Below, one piece after another: positions 1 to 9,800 of a stretch of DNA of 64,000 nucleotides. Where the stretch lies: positions 124,001 to 188,000 of the forward strand of contig JBBFLE010000003.1 of assembly GCA_037481695.1 (NCBI GenBank), in the 5' to 3' direction. Below the pieces are notes generated by a model. The model had not been told where the DNA came from. It searched no databases and saw only the letters and a program-made list of their open reading frames with translations. A program made the translations under genes and the position numbers. Every line of letters starts with the position of its first letter. Position 1 is the first letter of the stretch. Origin of the DNA: a bacterium (GTDB lineage: Bacteria > Desulfobacterota > Desulfocorpusculales > Desulfocorpusculum).

Positions 1-1
1 T

Positions 2-43
2 GGCATTCTGAGTGAGGCGCTGTGCAACCCCAATAGACCATAA
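2..43 (+). CDS. 3' end of an upstream gene (partial, unidentified)
   Basis: Frame 2 is open from the window edge to a TAA at 41-43, giving thirteen residues that end in a Pro. It stops 20 bases before the GTG of the E2 gene. The close spacing and shared strand suggest the previous gene of a 2-oxoacid dehydrogenase operon, where E1 is usual, but too little is visible to identify it. Confidence 0.3.
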   Translation, partial: GILSEALCNPNRP

Positions 44-63
44 GCCCAAGAGGGAGGTGTGAG

Positions 64-1284
64 GTGGCCCTGGAGTTCAGGCTCCCGGATCTGGGGGAAG
101 GACTTACCGAAGGCGAGATAATCAAATGGCTGGTCATGCCCGGCCAGGAGGTGAAAGAAGGGCAACCCTTTGTTCAGGTGGAGACGGACAAGGCCCTGGT
201 GGAGATTCCGGCTCCGCGCTCCGGGGTGGTTTTGGCCCTGCTGGCCCAAGAGGGGGAAAGGGTGCAGGTGGGAAGAGTCATAGCTGTATTCGGGGAGCCA
301 GGGGAGAGTTTTGTCCCCAAGAAGGAGCAGGCTCCTGCCAGACCTCTGTCCGTGGGAGTTGTGGGCACCCTGGAAGAAGCCCCCGAGGAGGAGCCTCAGG
401 AGACTCCTTTGGAGCAGGAAACGGCCGCCCTTCCAGGAGTGAGAAAACTGGCCCAAGAGCTGGGTGTGGCCCTGGAGACTCTCAAGGGTACAGGCCCCCG
501 GGGTAGGATCACCGAGGAGGATGTCAGAAAGGCGGCTGAGGCCAAGGCCAAGCCCAAGGCGGTTCGCAAATACGACATGTATGGGTACCTGGAGCGTGTA
601 CCCTTTAGGGGCATGAGAAGAACCATAGCTCAGGCCATGGTCCGTTCTGTGCAAAGCACGGCCCAGGTTACAGCCACTGAGCAAGCAGATGCCACCAGGC
701 TTCTTGCCCTCAGAGACACTGTTAGGCAGGAGGCGGCCAGACAGGGGGTGCACCTCACGGTGCTGGCCCTTTTGGTGAAGGCTGCTGCACGGGCACTACA
801 GGAACATCCATATCTGAATGCAACCCTGGACGAGCAGGCACAGGAGATATTGCTTAAGAAATACTATAACATCGGCATTGCCGTGGACACCCCCGAGGGC
901 CTCATGGTACCTGTTCTGAAGGGTGTTCCTGAGAAGAGCCTGATTCAGATAGCCAGGGAGATGGCCGAGCTGGCCGAGAAGGCCAGGTCCAGGACAATTG
1001 ACCTGGCTGATCTCCAAGGCGGTACCTTCACCATAACCAATTATGGGGCTGTGGGTGGTATTTTTGGAACTCCCATCATCCGATATCCAGAGGTGGCAAT
1101 CCTGGGGGTGGGCAGGATATTGGAAGTACCGGTCGTAAAGGATGCAACCATCCAGGCCAGGCCCCTTGTCCCCCTGTCTCTTTCCTTTGACCACAGGGTG
1201 GTGGACGGTGCAGAGGCAGCCCGTTTCCTAAGAACACTGATCCGTTTCATAGAGGAGCCTGAGTTGCTCCTGCTGGGTCTTTGA
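64..1284 (+). CDS. 2-oxoacid dehydrogenase dihydrolipoamide acyltransferase (E2)
   Basis: This is the E2 core of a pyruvate or branched-chain 2-oxoacid dehydrogenase complex, which moves an acyl group from the lipoyl arm to CoA. The 406-residue protein has one N-terminal lipoyl domain (residues 1-75, lipoyl lysine in ETDKA at about K43), an Ala/Pro/Glu-rich linker, an E3-binding domain (about 123-158, with KLAQELG and GRITEEDV) and a C-terminal catalytic domain ending with the DHRVVDG active-site motif near residue 376. The start is GTG at 64, preceded by GGGAGG. Length and domain order are normal. A single lipoyl domain fits branched-chain or acetoin-type E2 as well as pyruvate E2, so the substrate is left open. 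E1 genes would be expected just upstream of the window. Confidence 0.93.
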   Translation: MALEFRLPDLGEGLTEGEIIKWLVMPGQEVKEGQPFVQVETDKALVEIPAPRSGVVLALLAQEGERVQVGRVIAVFGEPGESFVPKKEQAPARPLSVGVVGTLEEAPEEEPQETPLEQETAALPGVRKLAQELGVALETLKGTGPRGRITEEDVRKAAEAKAKPKAVRKYDMYGYLERVPFRGMRRTIAQAMVRSVQSTAQVTATEQADATRLLALRDTVRQEAARQGVHLTVLALLVKAAARALQEHPYLNATLDEQAQEILLKKYYNIGIAVDTPEGLMVPVLKGVPEKSLIQIAREMAELAEKARSRTIDLADLQGGTFTITNYGAVGGIFGTPIIRYPEVAILGVGRILEVPVVKDATIQARPLVPLSLSFDHRVVDGAEAARFLRTLIRFIEEPELLLLGL

Positions 1285-1478
1285 GAAAGGGGCCCAAGGT
1301 GCAAAGGGGCTTACTTGCCCGGGTTTCACAAAAGCGCAAGTGCCCGGTTGCTGCCATGGCCTTGATGGCACAAGCTCCTTGATGCTAGATGCCATGGGCC
1401 GGTGGGCTGATCCTTTGTGTGCCTTGGTGGCCTGGGCTTGGGGTTCTTGAGTCTGGGACCCAGCCCAAGAGGCCTTAC

Positions 1479-2630
1479 TCAATAAAAGGCCTGAATACCT
1501 GTGAGGTGCTCTCCCAAGAGCAAGGTGTGAATGGTTTCTGTGCCTTCTAGGGTAGCCAGGGCCTCCAGATCGCACAGGTGCCTTATCACATGATGGTCTG
1601 CCAGAATTCCCCTTGCTCCCAATATGTCCCTGGACATACGCGCTATTTTCATGGCCTCCCGCACGTTGTTGAGTTTAAGAAGAGAGATCTGGGGATGGAG
1701 CTGCAGACCCTGATCCATGAGTCTGCCCACCCTCAGGCTAAGCAACTGGGCCTTGGTGATCTCAACGGCCATTCTCACAAGCTTTTCCTGCACCAACTGG
1801 TAAGAGGCCACAGGACGGTCGAAGACCTGCCTTCGCAAGGCAAAGGAATGGGCGGCCTCGTAACAGGCCAGAGCTGAACCCAGGGCGCCGCAGGCCACCC
1901 CGTAACGGGCTGAGTTGAGGCATCTTAGAACAGACTTCAAACCCCTGGCATGGGGAAGCATGCACTCTTGCGGTACAAGACAGTCGTCCATTGTCAGAAG
2001 GGCCGTGGGGGAGGTTCTATAGGAGAACTTGCGGCGGATGGCACTGACGGCCAACCCAGGGGTAGAGGTCTCCACCAGAAATCCCCTTATCTCTTCTCCC
2101 AGTTTTGCCCATATGAGAGCCACATGAGCCAGGGTGCCGTTGGTGATCCACATCTTGGTGCCATTGAGCACAAAGGAGTTTCCCCTGGGTTGGGCCCTGC
2201 TGGTCATGGCCGAGGGGTTGGATCCAGCCTCTGGCTCAGAGAGGGCAAAGCATCCCAGGGCCTCCCCCGTGGCCAACAAAGGAAGCCACTTCTCTTTCTG
2301 CTCAGGTGATCCATACCAAGATATGGGTTCCATGACAAGGGAATTCTGCACCGAGAACATGGCCCTGAGGCCGCTGTCACAACGGCCAAGCTCCTGGCAT
2401 ACAAGGCCGTAAAGGGTGTGAGAAATCCTCTTGCACCCATAGCCTTCTACCAGTACCCCGAAGAGTCCCAAATGGGCCATGCGCGGTATCAGTTGCACGG
2501 GAAAGGCACCTTTGTCGAAATACTCTGCTGCCAGAGCCATGCATTCCCTCTCCACAAACTCTCGCACCCTGTCTCTGTAGCGCCTTTCCTCCTCTTGGAG
2601 GAGATCCTCCACCCGGCAAAGATCCAACAT
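1479..2630 (-). CDS. acyl-CoA dehydrogenase, glutaryl-CoA dehydrogenase-like
   Basis: This is a flavin acyl-CoA dehydrogenase of 383 residues, the usual length. It shows the family FAD/substrate signatures (FALSEPEAGSNP, NGTKMWITNG). The C-terminal region LEGTETIH...GIQAF closely resembles glutaryl-CoA dehydrogenases, with the catalytic base expected at about E362. The segment DSGLRAMFSVQNSLVM near residue 89 carries the Arg that binds the distal carboxylate in human glutaryl-CoA dehydrogenase (R94). This supports a dicarboxyl-CoA substrate: oxidation of glutaryl-CoA to glutaconyl-CoA, or on to crotonyl-CoA. Some Desulfobacterota enzymes do not decarboxylate, and that cannot be told here. The gene is monocistronic and convergent with the E2 gene. 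The ATG at 2630 has a GGGGG ribosome site. Confidence 0.85.
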   Translation of the reverse strand: MLDLCRVEDLLQEEERRYRDRVREFVERECMALAAEYFDKGAFPVQLIPRMAHLGLFGVLVEGYGCKRISHTLYGLVCQELGRCDSGLRAMFSVQNSLVMEPISWYGSPEQKEKWLPLLATGEALGCFALSEPEAGSNPSAMTSRAQPRGNSFVLNGTKMWITNGTLAHVALIWAKLGEEIRGFLVETSTPGLAVSAIRRKFSYRTSPTALLTMDDCLVPQECMLPHARGLKSVLRCLNSARYGVACGALGSALACYEAAHSFALRRQVFDRPVASYQLVQEKLVRMAVEITKAQLLSLRVGRLMDQGLQLHPQISLLKLNNVREAMKIARMSRDILGARGILADHHVIRHLCDLEALATLEGTETIHTLLLGEHLTGIQAFY

Positions 2631-2729
2631 CAGAGCCCCCTGTTGGCAAGAAATGTCTCAGCCCTCATCACAGGGCCAAAGCACCATAGACCGAGCAGAT
2701 GATTCTTTGGGAGGATAATTGAAGGAGGG

Positions 2730-2752
2730 GGGGCGATCAGCATGATCGCCCC
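2730..2752. other. perfect 10-bp inverted repeat upstream of the GCDH-like gene
   Basis: GGGGCGATCA and its exact complement flank a 3-base loop. It lies between the end of the PilZ gene and the start of the dehydrogenase gene, both on the minus strand. There is no T-run, so it could be an operator or leader hairpin for the dehydrogenase as easily as a terminator for the PilZ gene. Confidence 0.5.
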
Positions 2753-2884
2753 GGGGGAAAGGACATCGCACTTGGCCCATGCGCCCCTTTTGGGAGTAGC
2801 CCCGGTCTGGCGGTCTGTGCGATGTTGGGCGTGTTGGTCTTTCCGGGACTCCATCCCTTTGGGCCACCGCCGACCATGAAGCGG

Positions 2885-3295
2885 CTAAGTATTTAAAATG
2901 GAACCACGCAAATATCTCTGAGCTTTTTCCTCCATGGAAAGGAAGCAAGCCCCTACTTGGTAAAAGCCACCATGAAGGGGCCTTTGATACACCACCCGGG
3001 CCTTGGTCTCCACCAGATGCTCCTCCACGGCCATGAAAAGATGCAGTGTTTCTCCACCAGCAAGGGGCCTGTGTATCAGAATGCTGGCCCCTCCTTCGCT
3101 CAGATCAACGGTCTTGGCCATGCCCATGTCCAAAGGTTCTTGATTCTGGTCCAGCCAGGAGTAGGCCAAGAGCCTTTCTGCCGGACAACGTGGCCATCTT
3201 CTTCGTTCTGATGGAGGTGATGAAAGAAAATCGCCTCGGGTTTGTTCCTGGCCCCGTGAAGCGGATTTTTTTCCCTGCCCCAACCCTTTAGCCAT
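2885..3295 (-). CDS. PilZ domain protein (cyclic-di-GMP receptor)
   Basis: This is a 136-residue stand-alone PilZ domain. Both halves of the c-di-GMP site are visible: an RxxxR motif in ERRRWPR (about residues 32-36) and DLSEGG (64-69), matching the D/NxSxxG consensus. About 28 charged, disordered residues precede the domain. PilZ proteins bind cyclic-di-GMP and act on motility, polysaccharide export or gene expression; there is no partner domain here to indicate which. The gene stands alone, with an unusually AT-rich stretch (3340-3480) upstream that probably holds its promoter. Confidence 0.85.
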   Translation of the reverse strand: MAKGLGQGKKSASRGQEQTRGDFLSSPPSERRRWPRCPAERLLAYSWLDQNQEPLDMGMAKTVDLSEGGASILIHRPLAGGETLHLFMAVEEHLVETKARVVYQRPLHGGFYQVGACFLSMEEKAQRYLRGSILNT

Positions 3296-3501
3296 CGGCC
3301 GGCACCCCCTGCCCGGAATAAGAGCTTCAAATCTCTCTTCGGCGGCCTGGCATGTTTAATTAAAGGATCTGGGCAGGCAAGTCAAGTAAAATTTATATTA
3401 ATTTAGCATAAGAATGCATATTTTAACAACTTTATTTGGGAGCACATACAACATATAGGATCAAAATATAGCTAGTGCCCAGATATTGGGTCTACTCTCA
3501 C

Positions 3502-4983
3502 TTATTTTTCTTGCCTCATCTGTGCCTTCTGGAGCTTTCCGCTATAGTCTAGAAAAACCGTCTTGAGCTCCGTGAACTCCTCTATGGCCGTTGGCCCGGC
3601 CTCCCTGGTGCCATTGCCGCTTTGCTTCACGCCACCAAAAGGCAACTGGACTTCTGCCCCTATGGTGGGGGCATTCACGTACGTGATTCCCGTTTCCAGG
3701 TCCTCTATGGCCCTGAAGGCAAGATTGATGTCCCTGGTATAGATGGAAGAGGATAGTCCGTAATCCACTTGATTGGCCACGCTTACGGCCTCATGGTAAT
3801 CCTTGACCCTTATGAGGCTCAGCACTGGCCCAAAGATTTCCTCTGTGGCTATTCTCATGTGGGCCTTGGCCTCAAAAACCGTTGGATAGATGAAATGGCC
3901 CATGTCCAAGGGGTTCTCCAGGGCCTTGGCACCGCCGCAAAGGAGTCTGGCCCCCTCCTGATGTGCCAAATGAATGTACCCAAGGATCTTTCTCTCCTGG
4001 TCAGGACCTGAGACAGGACCCATCTGAACCGATTCATCCAGGGGGTGGCCCATCCTTAGTTTCTGGATGTGCCCCAGGAGTTTCTCCAGCAATACCTCAC
4101 ATATTTCCTCCTGAACTATGAGTCTGCTGGTGGAAGTGCACCTTTGGCCGGCTGTGCCAAAGGCCCCAAAAAGAATGCCTTGCACAGCCAGATCCAGATC
4201 CGCATCCTTGAGGACGATGACAGGGTTCTTCCCCCCCAGTTCTAGCCCCACCCGCTTGAGTCGCCGGGCCGCTCTCTGATAAACATCCTCTCCCGCGGCC
4301 ACTCCACCAGTAAAGGAGATGCCTCTGATGGCCGGGTGTTCCACCAGCGCCCTTCCCACCTCCGAGGAATCTCCCACCACCAGATTCAAGACCCCCGGCG
4401 GGATTCCAGCCTCCTCCAGGATCTCCACCAGGCGAACTCCACAAAGGGGAGTCAGTGAGGCTGGTTTGAAAACAACGCAGTTCCCCGAAACCAAGGCTGC
4501 ACCAAGCTTCCAGACCGGCACGGCCACAGGAAAGTTCCAGGGTGTGATACATCCCACCACACCCACGGGCTGTCTGAGTGTCATACAGATCTTGTCCGGA
4601 AGCTCTGAAGGAACCGTGTGTCCCAAGAGCCTCCTTCCCTCCCCCGCCACATACTCCAGGAAATCCACGGCCTCCTGTACTTCCCCTCTGGCCTCGGCCA
4701 GAATCTTGCCCATCTCAAGACTTATGGTGGAGGCCATCGCCTCCTTGCGCTCTCTCAGAAGAGAGGCAGCCTTCAAGAGCAACTCCCCCCTTCTGGGGGC
4801 AGGGGTCTTCTTCCAGGAAGGTAAAGCTCTCAGGGCAGCCTCCACGGCCAAATCCACATCCGAGGCCGTGGCAGTCTCAAAGCGGGCCATGAGCTGGCCG
4901 TCCACAGGGCTTCTGCTCTCCAGTAGTCCGCCCTTGCCAGAGGCGATCCACTTCCCTCCTATGTAAAGGCCACACTCCTCCAT
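3502..4983 (-). CDS. NAD(P)-dependent aldehyde dehydrogenase
   Basis: This 493-residue aldehyde dehydrogenase has the full catalytic set: the cofactor segment TPWNFP (148-153), the general base in LELGG (E248), and the nucleophile in TAGQRCTS (C282). The C-terminal PFGGVKQSG oligomerisation/active-site motif is also present. It oxidises an aldehyde to the free acid. Similarity across the family does not fix the substrate; semialdehydes and aliphatic aldehydes are all possible. It lies 18 bases downstream of the small Cys-rich gene at 5002-5307, so the two are probably co-transcribed. The ATG at 4983 has AGGGG eight bases upstream. Confidence 0.9.
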   Translation of the reverse strand: MEECGLYIGGKWIASGKGGLLESRSPVDGQLMARFETATASDVDLAVEAALRALPSWKKTPAPRRGELLLKAASLLRERKEAMASTISLEMGKILAEARGEVQEAVDFLEYVAGEGRRLLGHTVPSELPDKICMTLRQPVGVVGCITPWNFPVAVPVWKLGAALVSGNCVVFKPASLTPLCGVRLVEILEEAGIPPGVLNLVVGDSSEVGRALVEHPAIRGISFTGGVAAGEDVYQRAARRLKRVGLELGGKNPVIVLKDADLDLAVQGILFGAFGTAGQRCTSTSRLIVQEEICEVLLEKLLGHIQKLRMGHPLDESVQMGPVSGPDQERKILGYIHLAHQEGARLLCGGAKALENPLDMGHFIYPTVFEAKAHMRIATEEIFGPVLSLIRVKDYHEAVSVANQVDYGLSSSIYTRDINLAFRAIEDLETGITYVNAPTIGAEVQLPFGGVKQSGNGTREAGPTAIEEFTELKTVFLDYSGKLQKAQMRQEK

Positions 4984-5001
4984 CTATCCCCTGCCGAAGC
5001 C

Positions 5002-5307
5002 TCAGAAGCCTTGCGCCATGGCCCTGTGGTTTTCTTGCTGGATGCGCTCCCCGTACTCACAGGCTCTTGCGGAGGCCAGGCTCGCGCCAACTGGGCAATT
5101 CTTGCACAGGTACAAGCCTTTCTTTACCCTGTAACGGAAAAAATCCACCAGCATCATGTCCTCATAGGTTTCTTCCTGAGAGGCCAGGTAACGCCTCATG
5201 CAAGCCCTCTTGGTAAGAAGCAATGCGCCGGGCTGATTGGGGCAAACCATCATGCGCTCGTGGTGCTCATTCATCCACCGGTCAACGGCCGTTGCTGCGG
5301 CTCTCAT
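5002..5307 (-). CDS. small Cys-rich protein of unknown function
   Basis: This 101-residue protein was not recognised. Its start is set at the ATG at 5307 because a GGAGG sits just upstream; an in-frame start 24 bases further out lacks one. It has a VCPNQPG...RAC pair (about residues 22 and 37), then CKNC with a further Cys (RAC) about 12 residues later. The spacing suggests a metal site, zinc or an Fe-S cluster, rather than secreted disulfides, since there is no signal peptide. The rest is Arg/Met-rich and probably helical. It precedes the aldehyde dehydrogenase gene by 18 bases, so a role linked to that enzyme or its regulation is possible but only inferred. Confidence 0.6.
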   Translation of the reverse strand: MRAAATAVDRWMNEHHERMMVCPNQPGALLLTKRACMRRYLASQEETYEDMMLVDFFRYRVKKGLYLCKNCPVGASLASARACEYGERIQQENHRAMAQGF

Positions 5308-5563
5308 CTTTAGACCTCCTTTTTCAGGCAAGCAGGACTCTATTTTCCATTGAGCCTAAAAGGAGTCTACCTTTCTTACACTCCAGGTAAATGGGTAGGT
5401 AACTCCATTTTGGATGGGCATCTCACCCCATAAGCCCCGTGGAAAGACCCCACATAAAACCCCAAAGGAGCTGGCAAGACCCCATTTTTTGGGGGGAGGC
5501 CCCCATTGTGACCTTGTCATGTGTGGGCTAAGCTTCAAGAAAATTTGAGAGGTGGAAATAAAC

Positions 5564-6070
5564 ATGAGAAAGATGGTTACTGTGCTGGCGGCCTTGGCGA
5601 TTTTTGTGGGGGTTGCAAACCTCATGGCCCAGCAGGACGTGGAGCAGCACCAATCCTGCCCCTTTTGCGGCATGGACAGGGCCAAATTCGCCCACAGCCG
5701 CATGCTGGTCAAGTATGAGGATGGGAGCTCTGTGGGTACCTGCAGCATTCATTGCATGGCAGTGGAGCTATCCTTGAGCCTGGACAAGACACCCCTGGAG
5801 ATCCTCGTGGGGGACTACGAGACAAAAGAACTCATAGATGCTGAAAAAGCCTTTTGGGTCATGGGAGGGGATGTGCAAGGTGTCATGACCCAGAGGGCCA
5901 AATGGGCCTTCAAAGAAAAGCAAAGGGCTGAGGCCTTCATAAAGGCTCATGGCGGAGAACTGGTGGATTTGGACCGGGTCATGCGCGCCTCTTACGAAGA
6001 CATGTACGAGGACACCAAGAAGATACGCGAGAGACGAAAGGCCAAGCGCACCCAGCACAAGTCCCACTGA
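5564..6070 (+). CDS. NosL-like periplasmic copper-binding protein
   Basis: The family takes its name from NosL, a Cu(I)-binding accessory of nitrous oxide reductase; homologues are widespread without nosZ. The 168-residue protein starts at ATG 5564, behind GAGAGGTGG; the in-frame GTG 12 bases upstream is less well placed. It begins with a signal peptide ending near ANLMAQ. The CPFCGM motif with the downstream phrase DYETKELIDAEKAFWVMGGDV is characteristic of NosL. A second Cys pair with His (CSIHC) follows the first motif. The C-terminus is basic. It stands next to the CusBA/multicopper-oxidase region, so delivery or buffering of copper for that region is a reasonable inference. No nosZ is visible. 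Confidence 0.75.
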   Translation: MRKMVTVLAALAIFVGVANLMAQQDVEQHQSCPFCGMDRAKFAHSRMLVKYEDGSSVGTCSIHCMAVELSLSLDKTPLEILVGDYETKELIDAEKAFWVMGGDVQGVMTQRAKWAFKEKQRAEAFIKAHGGELVDLDRVMRASYEDMYEDTKKIRERRKAKRTQHKSH

Positions 6071-6203
6071 AAAAGCCGCCTTGTCCCTGTTTCTTGGAAT
6101 AAACGCAAGACCGGATCAGGGCTCCTGAGTGTTCAAGCAGCTGGGAAGCATTCCATTTGAAGCCTTTTTGGGACAAGAAAAAGGCTTGACACTCAAGGAG
6201 TCC

Positions 6204-6671
6204 TCAGGGTCTTGGCCTCTGGCCTGGACTCTCAGAGGCCTTGGGCTCTCTACAGCGTTCTTTCCCAAGGCTGTGGAGAGTCCTCACGTTCCTGACAACC
6301 TTCGGAGTAAGACCAGCTTGTTCTGCAAAGCCCTCCGGGCACTCCTTCTTGAGCTCTTCGAATTTTCTAGTGAAGCTCAAGGCCTGCTCCTGGGATGAAC
6401 ACGAATCCCCCTGTATGGAAAACTCCCGAGCCTTGATGAAATGCTCCTTGATCTGCCGGGCCTTGGCCTCACAGCTCTTTTTTTGCTCTTCATCTTTCCA
6501 CTTCAGGCCTTGGCCTGATTCACCTGACTTTACTTTTTGAGCTGATTGTTTTGCCGGGGAAGACCGGATTTGATCTTGTTGAGCCTGTGCCCATCCCTGT
6601 GGAACCAGGACCCCCATAAAAACACAAATCCCCCAAAGGACAACTGCCCGAGTCCTGTCTTGCCAATTCAT
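6204..6671 (-). CDS. exported protein of unknown function
   Basis: This 155-residue protein has a clear signal peptide (hydrophobic VVLWGICVFMGVLVPQG, cleavage near AQA). The mature part is hydrophilic, Lys/Glu/Gln-rich and likely helical, with four Cys residues (two in the phrase GDSCSSQ...ELKKEC). No family was recognised. The ATG at 6671 has AGGAAGG seven bases upstream; the longer in-frame extension runs into the intergenic repeat and is unlikely. It lies downstream of cusA on the same strand but separated by about 190 bases containing that repeat, so co-transcription is uncertain. It converges with the NosL-like gene. Confidence 0.6.
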   Translation of the reverse strand: MNWQDRTRAVVLWGICVFMGVLVPQGWAQAQQDQIRSSPAKQSAQKVKSGESGQGLKWKDEEQKKSCEAKARQIKEHFIKAREFSIQGDSCSSQEQALSFTRKFEELKKECPEGFAEQAGLTPKVVRNVRTLHSLGKERCREPKASESPGQRPRP

Positions 6672-6692
6672 CCTAAAGCCTTCCTTTCTCTG

Positions 6693-6850
6693 CCTGGCCT
6701 GCACCATTTCCCCAGGGTGGTGACTTGGGAGGCTAGCCCCAGGTACATTTACCTGTCTTCAACCCCACAGCAACGAAGCACCCCCTTGGGAAAGCCAGGC
6801 TGCATTTGAGCATGAATCGTTTTATCCCAGGATATGGCCAAGTTGGCCCA
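6693..6850 (+). repeat. degenerate intergenic repeat, copy 1
   Basis: This sequence aligns in the same order with 27539-27710: CCTGGCC near the start, ATTTCCCCAGG, GGTACATTT in the middle, then CCCTTGGGAAA, CAGGCTGCAT, GAGCATGA, CAGGATAT and TTGGCC toward the end. Identity is patchy, so it is an old, diverged element. It occupies nearly all of the gap between cusA and the downstream exported protein. Confidence 0.65.
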
Positions 6851-6860
6851 CCTTGGTCCC

Positions 6861-9800
6861 CTATTCCTTAACAATGCGGGCCAGTTTTTTCTCTTGGAAC
6901 CAGCAGTAAACCACGGGCACTATCAACATGGTAATCATCTCCACAGCCAGCCCCCCCACAGAAGGTATGGCCATGGGAAGTATCAGGTCCGCGCCTCTTC
7001 CCTTGGAGCTCAGCACCGGTAGAAGGGCCAACAATGTGGTGGCCATGGTCATCATGCAGGGCCTTATTCTGCGTCTGCCGGCTTCCAGCACCGCCTCCCT
7101 GACCTGGGGGATGCTGGTAGGACGTCTTGCTTCAAAGCTCTTGGTCAGGTACGTACCCATGACCACCCCGTCGTCCGAGGATACGCCGAACAATGCTATG
7201 AAACCAACCCATACAGCCACACTCAGATTCAGGGGGTGAACCTGGAAGATTTCCCTCATGGAGTTCCCCAGGAAGCTGAAATCCACAAACCAGGGCTGTG
7301 AATATAGCCAGATGAGAACAAACGCCCCGGCCCAGTTCACGAAGATGCAACAAAAAACAAGACTGCTCATGGCCAGGGATGAGAACTGAAGCTGCAGTAT
7401 CACCAGGATCACCATCAAGGCCAAAGGCACGACCAAAAGGAGTGTGTTCCAGGCCCTCACCTGGTTTTCATAGTTTCCGGTCATGGAAATGCTGACCCCT
7501 GTTGGAAGTACCAGGCCTCCGGTGTCCATCCTCCACCTGAGATAGTCCTGCACATGCTGGAACACGTCACCCTCTGCGAATCCGGCCTTTCTATCAAATA
7601 GCAGGTACCCCACCAGGAATGTATCTTCGCTTCGGATCATTTGAGGTCCAGGAGAGAATCTGATCTCGGCCATCTGGCCCAAAGGAACCTGGGCTCCCCC
7701 CAAGGTAGGGACCAGCACCCTCCCCAAGGCATCAGGATCATCCCTGAGTTCCCTCATGTATCTCAACCTGACAGGGTATCTTTCCCTCCCCTCCACCGTG
7801 CTTGTGACCTTGCGTCCTCCCACGGCCACATCCAGCACATCCAGGAGCTGCTGGAGGTCCACCCCGTACTGGGCCATGGCAGCACGATCGGGCCTGACTT
7901 CCAGATAGGGCACCCCCATGATGCGATCCGCTATCACGGAGCGGGAATCTACGGAGGGGACCTCCCTGACGGCCTGCTCCAATAGCCAACAAGCTTGCTC
8001 TATGCTGCCCAAATCCGGACCCTTCACCCTGATGCCCATGGATGCCCTTATGCCGCTTTGTAACATGACCATGCGGGCAGCTATGGGTTGGAGCTTGGGG
8101 GCCATGGTCACCCCAGGTACATCGGCTGCACGCACTATCTCGCCCCAGATGTCTTCGGTGTCTCTTATTCCGGGCCAGAACTGGCGGCCTGGGTTCAGCT
8201 CCGGGTCCAAAGGCGGTCTCCAGAGTCTGAAAGGTTTGCCACCTTTCTCGGCAATTAGATTTCCCCCCTCGTCCCTCACAAACCTTCCTCGCACCAGGTA
8301 GGGCAGGCCATCGGGAGCTGCCAGAGGCCGTCCTTCCAGGTCTCGCACCAGATCCAGTTCTTGCTTTTCATACCTGAAAGTCAAAATGTTCCCCCTGGCG
8401 TCTTTCAAGTGCTGGGGCTTGTACTGGATGAGGGTCTCCACCATGGAAAGAGGAGCCGGATCCAGAGCCGATTCGGCTCTGCCCAGCTTTCCCACCACCA
8501 GATCCACCTCTGGTATGGCCTTTATGCTGCGGTCCTGTAATTGGAGGATCTCCAAGAGTTCTGCCAGGGATGCGTGGGGCATGGCCGTAGGCATGTACAA
8601 AAATGAGCCTTCATCCAAAAAAGGCATGAATTCCTTGCCCACACCCGGGAATAGATGGGCCAAATAAGAAACAGGTCCCGTGCGCATGAGCCAAGATGGA
8701 ATCCACCCGAAAAGCCTTGGAAAACCCAGCCAGATGGTCAGACCCAGAATCACTATTGCCCCTGGAATACACAAGAAAGCAGCCTTGTGCTGCAGACACC
8801 AACTCAGAATCCAGGGGTACCACCTCTGGACCGAAACCACCAAGGCCAAGGCCCCACCCAAGAAGGCCAGAGCAAAAAGCAGGTTTCTCCCTATGCCTCC
8901 TTCTGGTCCCAAAGGAAGCCAATGAGAAGAAAGGAGCAACAGAAAACCTATGGCCAGGGCCCATCTGGCAGCCTGAGAACTCCAGGCCCTGGCCCCCCTG
9001 GAAACTCTCCCTTGAACAAGACCCCATGCCCCCAGAAGGACCATGGCCCCTCCCAGCCACGGGCTCCAAAGCAGAGCCACCAAGACTCCCATCCACGCAA
9101 GCCCCTCCAGGAAAAGATTGCTCTTGGCCCATCTCTCCAGCCTCTGGTGCAGAAGCAGCTTTGCTCCCACTGGGATGACGGTCACTGCCACCAGCATGGA
9201 TGCGGCCAGAACCATGGTCTTGGTCATGGCCAGGGGACGAAACAGTTTCCCCTCGGGCCCTGTCAGGGCAAAGATGGGCAGAAAGCTGACGATGGTGGCT
9301 GCCATGGCTGTCACCACCGCCCCTCCCACCTCTGAGGCTGCCTTCATGATGAGAGCCTTTCGGTCTTCTCCAGGCCCAGACGCCTCCAGATGGCGCAAGA
9401 TGTTTTCCGTGACTATGATCCCCATGTCCCCCAAGGTTCCTATGGCTATGGCTATGCCACTCAGGGCCACTATGTTGGCCTCAACCCCCAAAAGCTTCAT
9501 ACCCACAAAGCAAAGCAGCACTGCCAGAGGCAACACCGAGCAAACAAGCAGCGCACTTCTTAGGTGTCCCACCAGTGCCAGGATCACCACCATTACCACC
9601 AGGGCTTGCTGGAGCAAGGCATCATGGAGGGTCCAAAGGGTCTCCTTTATGAGATCTGTGCGATCATAAAAAGGCACTATTCTGACCTGGCTTAAGGTGC
9701 CGTCTGAAAGAGTCTTTCGTGGGAGAGACGGGGATATCTCCTCTATCTTGAGCCTCAGGTTTTTTATTACCCTGAGGGGGTTCTCACCGTGGCGCACCAC

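Noticed and set aside
1470-1492. AGGCCTT/AAGGCCT stem at the end of the GCDH-like gene
   Set aside because: It overlaps the stop codon and has no T-run; too weak to list as a terminator.
3361-3400. Promoter for the PilZ gene (TTGACT and an AT-rich -10 on the minus strand)
   Set aside because: The -35 is fair but no -10 hexamer at correct spacing matches well enough.
5480-5495. Terminator-like CCCCA/TGGGG hairpin upstream of the NosL-like gene
   Set aside because: Only a 5-bp stem, in the divergent upstream region of two genes where a terminator is not expected.
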